Below are positions 7,199 through 12,360 of a stretch of 12,360 nt of DNA, piece by piece. Made by a program: the position numbers and the translations under genes. The notes under the pieces are model-generated. The model searched no databases. It was not told where the DNA came from and saw only the letters and a program-made list of their open reading frames with translations. This stretch comes from Cellvibrionales bacterium UBA2511 (GTDB taxonomy: Bacteria; Pseudomonadota; Gammaproteobacteria; Pseudomonadales; Porticoccaceae), in assembly GCA_002341315.1 (NCBI GenBank), contig DDNV01000015.1, positions 443 to 12,802 on the forward strand, written 5' to 3'. Each line of letters begins with the position of its first letter. Positions within the stretch are counted from its first letter, which is position 1.

Positions 7199-9610
7199 TT
7201 AGTGAGTATTTATGCGGGTTCCAGCCTCGCCATGGGTTTTTGTCTCATCTTTGTCGACGCGATCATACTCTTCGTCAGACAACGGTTCAGGTTTTCGAAT
7301 CAACGCAATCTCCAGAACTTCATCAATCCATTTGACCGGATGTATATCAAGATCTGCTTTAATATTCTCTGGTATCTCCTTGAGGTCACGCTCATTTTCG
7401 TAGGGTATAAGCACCGTGCGGATACCGCCGCGATGAGCGGCCAATAATTTTTCCTTCAGGCCTCCGATCCGTAATACCTGGCCACGCAGGGTAATCTCTC
7501 CGGTCATGGCCACATCGGCACGCACCGGGATACCGGTGAGCACAGATACGAAAGCTGTACACATTCCGATACCTGCGCTGGGACCATCCTTGGGCGTCGC
7601 TCCTTCAGGCACATGAATATGAAGATCTACCTTCTGGTAAAAATCGCGTTTGATACCCAGTGTTTTTGCCCGACTGCGAACCACCGTCAACGCCGCCTGG
7701 ATAGATTCCTGCATCACATCGCCAAGGGAACCGGTTTTAACCACCTGCCCCTTACCTGGCACCGCAGAAGACTCGATGGTCAACAACTCACCACCCACCT
7801 GGGTCCAGGCAAGACCGGTAACCTGGCCAATCTGACTCTCTTCTTCAGCGCGACCAAAGTCATATTTGTAAACACCCAACAAATCTTCAAGCTCAGCGGA
7901 AGTAATATGGTGAGACTCTCTGACACCGTCACGTACGTTCCGGGTAACCACTTTCCGACAGATTTTTGCCAATTCGCGCTCCAGACCTCGCACACCCGCT
8001 TCACGCGTGTAGTAACGAATAACGTCCATCACCGCGGTGTCATCCATGGTCAGCTCGTTCGGCTTCAGGCCATTGGCTTTGCGTTGCTTTGGCAGCAGAT
8101 ATTTGAGCGCAATATTGATTTTTTCCTGTTCGGTATAACCGGGAATCCGGATAACCTCGAGACGATCCAGCAGAGGGCCGGGGATATTCATCGAGTTTGC
8201 CGTACAGATGAACATGACTTCGGAAAGGTCGTAATCGACTTCCAGATAGTGGTCGTTGAAGCTGTTATTCTGCTCGGGGTCGAGCACTTCCAACATCGCT
8301 GACGCAGGATCACCGCGATGGTCCATGCCCATCTTGTCAATTTCATCCAGCAAAAATAACGGGTTTTTCACCTCGGCCTTGGCCAGCTTCTGAATCGGCT
8401 TACCTGGCAGAGAGCCTATATAGGTTCTGCGATGCCCACGAATTTCAGCTTCATCACGGACACCCCCCAGAGACATACGCACGTATTTCCTGCCGGTCGC
8501 CTTGGCGATAGATTCACCCAGCGAGGTCTTGCCCACACCCGGCGGCCCCACCAGACACAACACGGGGCCTTTAAGTTTTTTTACCCTCTGCTGGACTGCC
8601 AGAAACTCCAGAATGCGCTCCTTGACCTCCTCGAGCCCATAGTGGTCTTCATGGAGAATGCGTTCAGCACGCTTGAGGTCGTGACGAACCCTGGAGCGCT
8701 TTTTCCAGGGCACACTGACCATCCAGTCAATATAACCGCGCAAGACCGAGGCTTCAGCCGACATCGGCGACATCATTTTCAGTTTATTCAGTTCTGATTT
8801 TGCTTTATCAAGCGCATATTTCGGCATACCGGCTTCATTGATTTTCGTTTCCAGCTGCTCGATATCATTGCCGCCTTCCTCAACTTCACCGAGCTCTTTC
8901 TGGATCGCTTTCATCTGCTCGTTGAGGTAGTACTCTTTCTGGCTTTTTTCCATTTGCTTTTTGACGCGCCCACGAATGCGCTGCTCAACTTCAAAAAGTT
9001 CGATCTCGGATTCCATCAGGCCCAACAATGTCTCCAGCCGATTTGCCAGAGAAGGTGTTTCAAGTATTCCCTGTTTTTGTTCGACACTGAGGGCCATGTG
9101 TGTGGCCAGGGTGTCAGCCAAACGACTGGGATCCTCAATACCTGCCACGGTACTCACAACCTCCGAGGGGATTTTTTTACTCAGATTGACGTACTGTTCA
9201 AACTGGGTCAGAGCCGAACGCATCAATGCTTCGGATTCTTTACTGGACAACACCTCGTCGGACATCACTTCGTAAACACCCACAAAGTAGCCGGGCGATT
9301 CATCAATCTTCTGGATAGTAACGCGCTCGACACCTTCAACAAGCACTTTGACGGTGCCATCGGGCAGCTTCAGCATCTGCAACACCGTGGCGAGTGTACC
9401 CACACGGTAGAGATCTTCGGGTGTGGGATCGTCTTCCGCCGCAGTTTTCTGCGCCACCAGTAGAATCTGCTTGTCCTGCACCATGGCTTCTTCGAGGGCC
9501 AGAATCGATTTTTCCCGACCTACAAACAGTGGTATCACCATATGGGGATACACCACCACGTCGCGCAGAGGCAGCATTGTCAATTGATTATGCACAGCGT
9601 TCTGTCCCAT
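7199..9610 (-). CDS. lon: ATP-dependent protease La (Lon)
   Basis: Cytoplasmic AAA+ serine protease that degrades misfolded proteins and short-lived regulators. The 803 residues are near the usual 780-820. Domains in order: N-terminal substrate domain starting [13 protein letters not shown] (13-25) to about 210, coiled helical linker (about 210-300), AAA+ module with Walker A GPPGVGKT (355-362) and Walker B LFLLDEID (418-425), and protease domain (about 590-775). The catalytic dyad is S678 in PKDGPSAG and K721 in [10 protein letters not shown]. The last 30 residues are an acidic tail with many D and E. The ATG at 9610 has AGAGG 7 bases upstream (9618-9622). It lies between clpX (147-base gap with the clpX terminator) and hupB (127-base gap). 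A sigma-32-like promoter at 9659-9686 fits heat-shock induction, known for lon in E. coli. No U-rich terminator follows it. Confidence 0.98.
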   Translation of the reverse strand: MGQNAVHNQLTMLPLRDVVVYPHMVIPLFVGREKSILALEEAMVQDKQILLVAQKTAAEDDPTPEDLYRVGTLATVLQMLKLPDGTVKVLVEGVERVTIQKIDESPGYFVGVYEVMSDEVLSSKESEALMRSALTQFEQYVNLSKKIPSEVVSTVAGIEDPSRLADTLATHMALSVEQKQGILETPSLANRLETLLGLMESEIELFEVEQRIRGRVKKQMEKSQKEYYLNEQMKAIQKELGEVEEGGNDIEQLETKINEAGMPKYALDKAKSELNKLKMMSPMSAEASVLRGYIDWMVSVPWKKRSRVRHDLKRAERILHEDHYGLEEVKERILEFLAVQQRVKKLKGPVLCLVGPPGVGKTSLGESIAKATGRKYVRMSLGGVRDEAEIRGHRRTYIGSLPGKPIQKLAKAEVKNPLFLLDEIDKMGMDHRGDPASAMLEVLDPEQNNSFNDHYLEVDYDLSEVMFICTANSMNIPGPLLDRLEVIRIPGYTEQEKINIALKYLLPKQRKANGLKPNELTMDDTAVMDVIRYYTREAGVRGLERELAKICRKVVTRNVRDGVRESHHITSAELEDLLGVYKYDFGRAEEESQIGQVTGLAWTQVGGELLTIESSAVPGKGQVVKTGSLGDVMQESIQAALTVVRSRAKTLGIKRDFYQKVDLHIHVPEGATPKDGPSAGIGMCTAFVSVLTGIPVRADVAMTGEITLRGQVLRIGGLKEKLLAAHRGGIRTVLIPYENERDLKEIPENIKADLDIHPVKWIDEVLEIALIRKPEPLSDEEYDRVDKDETKTHGEAGTRINTH

Positions 9611-9658
9611 TCTTTAACCTCTTTAGCGAGCGTTTCGATACAAATTAGCTTACTGCAA

Positions 9659-9686
9659 ATATGGGGTTTACTCGGGTAAATACAAG
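9659..9686 (-). promoter_or_regulatory. Heat-shock (sigma-32 type) promoter of lon with palindromic spacer
   Basis: On the minus strand CTTGTA (9681-9686), a 14-base spacer, then CCCCATAT (9659-9666), against the known sigma-32 pattern CTTGAA, 13-15 bases, CCCCATnT. The -10 match is excellent; the -35 differs at one base. The expected start is near 9650, about 40 bases before the lon ATG. The spacer TTTACCCGAGTAAA is a palindrome with one mismatch, which could bind a regulator or be chance. Confidence 0.7.
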
Positions 9687-9715
9687 TGACCAGCGACAGA
9701 TAAATGTCTTCAGGC

Positions 9716-9740
9716 AAAAAAAAGGCCCCGCAGGGCCTTT
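9716..9740 (-). terminator. Intrinsic terminator of clpX
   Basis: On the minus strand AAAGGCCC (9733-9740) pairs with GGGCCTTT (9721-9728) around a four-base loop, followed by eight T in all (9716-9723). It sits 17 bases after the clpX stop and upstream of the lon promoter, so it separates the clpX and lon transcripts. Strong stem, tight loop and U run make this a clear Rho-independent terminator. Confidence 0.93.
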
Positions 9741-9757
9741 CGGGGATAAAAAATGGC

Positions 9758-11047
9758 TTACTCATCACTGGCAGCTTTTTGCTGCTCTTTATTTTCGTAG
9801 ACCAGCAGCGGTTCCGACTCGCCACGAATTACCGCGCTGTCGATCACCACTTTGTAGACATTATCCATAGAAGGAATGCTGTACATGGTTTCCAGAAGGA
9901 CGTTTTCAATAATCGAGCGCAATCCACGGGCACCGGTTTTCCGCTCCAGCGCACGCTCGGCAATGGTCTCGAGCGCATCACGACGAATATCCAATTCCAC
10001 CCCTTCCATTTCAAACATGGCCTCATACTGCTTGATCAGGGAATTTTTGGGCTCGACCAGAATATTCACCAATGCATCGCGATCAAGCTCTTCAAGGGTG
10101 GCGATCACGGGCAGACGCCCCACAAACTCCGGTATCAGACCAAAGCGCACCAGATCTTCCGGCTCCAGGTCTGTGAGGGTCTGACCAATATTTTTGCTGG
10201 TGTCCTTACTTTTCACCTGAGCACTGAAGCCAATACCGCCTTTATCGGAACGCTCCTGGATAACCTTTTCCAGGCCGGCAAAGGCTCCCCCGCAAATGAA
10301 AAGGATATTGCCGGTATCCACCTGCAAAAATTCCTGCTGAGGATGCTTGCGTCCACCCTGCGGCGGCACCGAGGCAACCGTCCCTTCAATTAATTTCAAC
10401 AGGGCTTGCTGGACCCCCTCGCCTGACACATCACGGGTAATGGAAGGGTTATCCGATTTGCGGGAAATCTTGTCAATTTCGTCGAGATAGACGATACCAC
10501 GCTGGGCCTTCTCAACATCATAATCACATTTCTGCAATAATTTCTGAATAATATTTTCAACATCCTCCCCGACATAACCCGCTTCTGTCAGGGTTGTTGC
10601 ATCGGCAATAGTGAAGGGAACATCCAGCAGGCGTGCCAGTGTTTCGGCCAGTAGCGTCTTGCCACTGCCAGTGGGGCCAACCAGCAATATGTTACTTTTG
10701 CCCAGCTCAATATCCTTTTCCGCACCCTTGCCGCCACTCTGCAGACGCTTGTAGTGATTGTAGACAGCAACCGAAAGGATTTTCTTGGCACGCACCTGAC
10801 CAATCACATACTGATCAAGAATCGCATTAATCTCTTTGGGTTTGGGCAGCTCTTCACTGGAGGACTCTGCGTCAGTGTCCTGAATTTCTTCAGTGATAAT
10901 GTCATTACATAGGTCTACACATTCGTCACAGATAAACACCGAGGGACCTGCAATCAGCTTGCGAACTTCGTGCTGACTCTTGCCGCAGAAAGAACAGTAC
11001 AGCAACTTGCCGTCATCTTCCCCTTTTCCGGTTTTCTCATCACTCAT
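9758..11047 (-). CDS. clpX: ClpX, ATPase subunit of the ClpXP protease
   Basis: Hexameric AAA+ unfoldase that selects substrates and threads them into ClpP; 429 residues, near E. coli's 424. Parts visible: N-terminal zinc domain with cysteines C18, C21, C40 and C43, Walker A GPTGSGKT (124-131), pore loop GYVG (157-160), Walker B IVYLDEID (185-192), RKH loop (233-235) and the ClpP-docking IGF loop (272-274). Sensor-2-like GARGLRSI lies in the C-terminal subdomain. The start [25 protein letters not shown] follows family practice; the ribosome site is weak (AGAGA 10 bases upstream). It lies 106 bases after clpP, in an AT-rich gap without a good terminator or promoter, so cotranscription with clpP is likely. 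It ends at a clear terminator (9716-9740). Confidence 0.98.
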   Translation of the reverse strand: MSDEKTGKGEDDGKLLYCSFCGKSQHEVRKLIAGPSVFICDECVDLCNDIITEEIQDTDAESSSEELPKPKEINAILDQYVIGQVRAKKILSVAVYNHYKRLQSGGKGAEKDIELGKSNILLVGPTGSGKTLLAETLARLLDVPFTIADATTLTEAGYVGEDVENIIQKLLQKCDYDVEKAQRGIVYLDEIDKISRKSDNPSITRDVSGEGVQQALLKLIEGTVASVPPQGGRKHPQQEFLQVDTGNILFICGGAFAGLEKVIQERSDKGGIGFSAQVKSKDTSKNIGQTLTDLEPEDLVRFGLIPEFVGRLPVIATLEELDRDALVNILVEPKNSLIKQYEAMFEMEGVELDIRRDALETIAERALERKTGARGLRSIIENVLLETMYSIPSMDNVYKVVIDSAVIRGESEPLLVYENKEQQKAASDE

Positions 11048-11153
11048 AATACTGTCTCTACAAATCTACTCATCTTTAACCGACAAGGGAAAATAAAATT
11101 CTTTTATATCAAACAGATAAAACATATCTTTTCTTTTAAAAAGACTAACGATT
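11048..11153 (-). other. AT-rich clpP-clpX intergenic region
   Basis: This 106-base spacer is markedly richer in A and T than its neighbours. It contains a TCTTTT/AAAAGA dyad (11132-11144) just after the clpP stop. That dyad has no GC pairs to speak of, so it is not a credible terminator. TTGATA and TATAAA occur but not at usable promoter spacing. The most likely role is an untranslated spacer within a clpP-clpX transcript, perhaps with an RNA-processing site; I see no gene in it. Confidence 0.4.
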
Positions 11154-11786
11154 CTAGGGGCGTTTGTCCAGCACCTGGTCAATCATGCCATATTTTTGTG
11201 ATTCCTCGGCGCTCATGAACTTATCCCGCTCGGTGTCGAGGGCGATTTGTTCTACGGACTGGCCGGTATGGAAGGCAAGACGCTCATTCAAACGCTCACG
11301 TATCTTGAGAATCTCCTGGGCCTGAATATGAATATCGGATGCCTGTCCCTGAGAGCCACCACTGGGCTGATGAATCATGACTCTGGAATTTGGCAGGCAG
11401 TAACGTTTTCCGGCCTCACCGGCGGCCAGCAGGAAAGCACCCATACTGGCAGCCTGACCAATACACATAGTGCTGACATGAGGCTTGATAAATTGCATGG
11501 TGTCGTAAATTGACATCCCCGCAGTCACTGATCCACCGGGCGAGTTGATATACAGATGAACATCCTTGTCGGGGTTCTCTGATTCCAGGAACAACAATTG
11601 CGCCACCACCAGATTGGCCATGTAATCCTCTACAGGTCCCACCAGGAAAATAACGCGTTCCTTTAACAAACGGGAGTAAATGTCGTAGGAACGTTCACCG
11701 CGGGCAGACTGCTCAACCACCATGGGCACCAGGCCACCTGCGTTGCTCACATCGAGACCGGACGTCGAAGATAAATCAAATTTCAT
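11154..11786 (-). CDS. clpP: ClpP, proteolytic subunit of the Clp protease
   Basis: Serine peptidase that forms the two-ring, 14-subunit chamber fed by ClpX (and ClpA where present). The 210 residues match E. coli (207) plus a few. The catalytic triad is visible: S114 in [11 protein letters not shown]139 in VMIHQPSGG, and D188 in TERDKF. The [10 protein letters not shown] stretch (81-90) forms the oxyanion region. The first 17 or so residues are a propeptide expected to be removed before LVPMVVEQ (19-26), by analogy with E. coli. The ATG at 11786 gives the expected propeptide length; the ribosome site is weak (GAG about 10 bases upstream). A sigma-70-type promoter lies at 11819-11846 and hairpins separate it from tig. 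Followed by clpX. Confidence 0.98.
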   Translation of the reverse strand: MKFDLSSTSGLDVSNAGGLVPMVVEQSARGERSYDIYSRLLKERVIFLVGPVEDYMANLVVAQLLFLESENPDKDVHLYINSPGGSVTAGMSIYDTMQFIKPHVSTMCIGQAASMGAFLLAAGEAGKRYCLPNSRVMIHQPSGGSQGQASDIHIQAQEILKIRERLNERLAFHTGQSVEQIALDTERDKFMSAEESQKYGMIDQVLDKRP

Positions 11787-11818
11787 AGATATTCACTCAA
11801 GAAAAAACCTGTCGAAGC

Positions 11819-11846
11819 ATTGTAACCAGCAGTAGGGAGAAGGCAA
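11819..11846 (-). promoter_or_regulatory. Sigma-70-type promoter of clpP(X)
   Basis: On the minus strand TTGCCT (11841-11846), a 16-base spacer, then TACAAT (11819-11824). Transcription would start near 11812, about 25 bases before the clpP ATG. I searched the same gap for a sigma-32 pattern (CTTGAA with CCCCAT) and did not find one. Confidence 0.6.
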
Positions 11847-11881
11847 GTAACCCGGGCCGCTCCCGATCACCCCGAAAACCA

Positions 11882-11916
11882 ACAGGCCCCAAACATCCTT
11901 GAAGCTTGGGGCCTGT
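11882..11916 (-). terminator. Long perfect hairpin between tig and clpP, probable tig terminator
   Basis: ACAGGCCCCAA (11882-11892) and TTGGGGCCTGT (11906-11916) are exact inverted repeats of 11 bases around a 13-base loop. For leftward transcription the stem is followed by TGGTTTTC, a broken U run, so termination is plausible but not classic. It lies 55 bases past the tig stop and 35 bases upstream of the clpP -35, the right place to separate the two transcripts. Downstream on the plus strand there is no U run. Confidence 0.6.
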
Positions 11917-11924
11917 CGCTACAC

Positions 11925-11955
11925 GCCACCGGGATCACGACTGAACCCAAGTGGC
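11925..11955 (-). repeat. Second, imperfect stem-loop after tig
   Basis: GCCACCGGG (11925-11933) pairs with CCCAAGTGGC (11946-11955) with one mismatch and one bulged base around a 12-base loop. It begins 15 bases past the tig stop, ahead of the stronger hairpin at 11882-11916. It may protect the 3' end of the tig mRNA or help pause polymerase; by itself it lacks a U run. Confidence 0.35.
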
Positions 11956-11970
11956 CTGAATAAATGAATA

Positions 11971-12360
11971 CTAGAAATCTGCCGTGCCGTCCTGATCGGG
12001 TTGAATGGCTTTCTGGTAGCTGACTTCCTCTTCATTGACCGTCGCTACTGAAAGCACATGATCAATCACCTGATCCTGAAGCACTGCAGACTCTACGCCC
12101 TTCATCAGCTCCTGGCTGCTGTAGTAATATTTGATCACTTCCTCTGGCTTCTCATAAGTGGAAGCCATCTCTTCAACACGGTCGCGAACCCTTTCAGGAC
12201 TGGTTTCAACTTTCTCGGTTTTAACGATTTCATTGACGATCAGGCTGACAATGGAACGACGCTTCGCCTGATCAATAAACAGGTCATCGGGTAGCAACTC
12301 GGGATCAAAATTGCTGCCACCACCGCCCATGCGGTCGGCCATCTGCTTTTTCATCTTGGA
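11971..12360 (-). CDS. tig: Trigger factor, C-terminal part (gene runs off the right edge)
   Basis: Ribosome-bound chaperone and prolyl isomerase; only the last 129 residues are here, and the frame is still open at the window edge. They belong to the C-terminal chaperone domain: LPDDLFIDQAKRRSIV and EEMASTYEKPEEVIKYYYSS correspond to the E. coli stretches LPADLFEEQAKRRVVV and EEMASAYEDPKEVIEFY. The ribosome-binding and isomerase domains would lie beyond the window. Position upstream of clpP-clpX-lon is the standard order in Gammaproteobacteria. The end carries an acidic tail (...QPDQDGTADF). Two hairpins follow the stop. Confidence 0.97.
   Translation of the reverse strand, partial: SKMKKQMADRMGGGGSNFDPELLPDDLFIDQAKRRSIVSLIVNEIVKTEKVETSPERVRDRVEEMASTYEKPEEVIKYYYSSQELMKGVESAVLQDQVIDHVLSVATVNEEEVSYQKAIQPDQDGTADF

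Noticed and set aside
7613..8302. A 229-codon plus-strand frame inside lon
   Set aside because: Same reasoning: a shadow of lon, which has every catalytic motif and conserved length on the minus strand.
9704..10393. A 229-codon plus-strand frame over the clpX terminator and clpX
   Set aside because: It runs through a clear minus-strand terminator and the clpX coding region, with no recognisable protein features.
1..12360. A defence system, prophage, insertion sequence, CRISPR array, riboswitch or RNA gene
   Set aside because: Almost all bases are accounted for by conserved housekeeping genes with short gaps. No repeats in array form, transposase, integrase, tRNA-like fold or rRNA segment was seen.

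Overview
The window looks like ordinary core chromosome of a gammaproteobacterium. Every protein I recognise is of gammaproteobacterial type: LolCDE with separate LolC and LolE, soluble transhydrogenase SthA, and the block trigger factor, ClpP, ClpX, Lon, HU-beta, PpiD. A Pseudomonadales/Cellvibrionales-like relative is my best guess, from protein resemblance and from recalling that sth lies near lolCDE in Pseudomonas. I cannot name a species. Nothing points to a mobile element, CRISPR array, RNA gene or foreign island, and base composition looks even throughout.

Layout: ten of the eleven genes lie on the minus strand, so in transcription order the window runs from right to left. Right half, protein quality control: 3' end of tig (11971-12360), clpP (11154-11786), clpX (9758-11047), lon (7199-9610), hupB (6796-7071), ppiD (4808-6685). 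Left half: sthA (3247-4665), then a small plus-strand gene for a secreted or lipoprotein-like 102-residue protein (2886-3194). Last comes the lipoprotein-release operon lolC-lolD-lolE (2700 down to the left edge). lolE is cut by the window edge and starts at a GTG at position 740.

Regulation visible in the bases: a sigma-70-type promoter in front of clpP; a heat-shock (sigma-32) type promoter in front of lon, whose 14-base spacer is itself an imperfect palindrome; a near-consensus promoter with 17-base spacing in front of hupB; a perfect TATAAT box in front of the small plus-strand gene. Two strong intrinsic terminators end the clpX and hupB transcripts, and two hairpins lie after tig. The lolC/small-gene divergent region carries two perfect 11-base odd palindromes with centres 21 bases apart.

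How the genes fit together: trigger factor folds nascent chains; ClpXP and Lon degrade damaged or tagged proteins in the cytoplasm; PpiD assists secreted proteins as they leave the translocon; LolCDE extracts lipoproteins from the inner membrane for transport to the outer membrane. HU-beta and SthA serve nucleoid structure and NADPH/NADH balance. I found no previously undescribed system here. The points most worth a second look are small: the BamE-like small protein, the twin palindromes, and the palindromic spacer of the lon heat-shock promoter.
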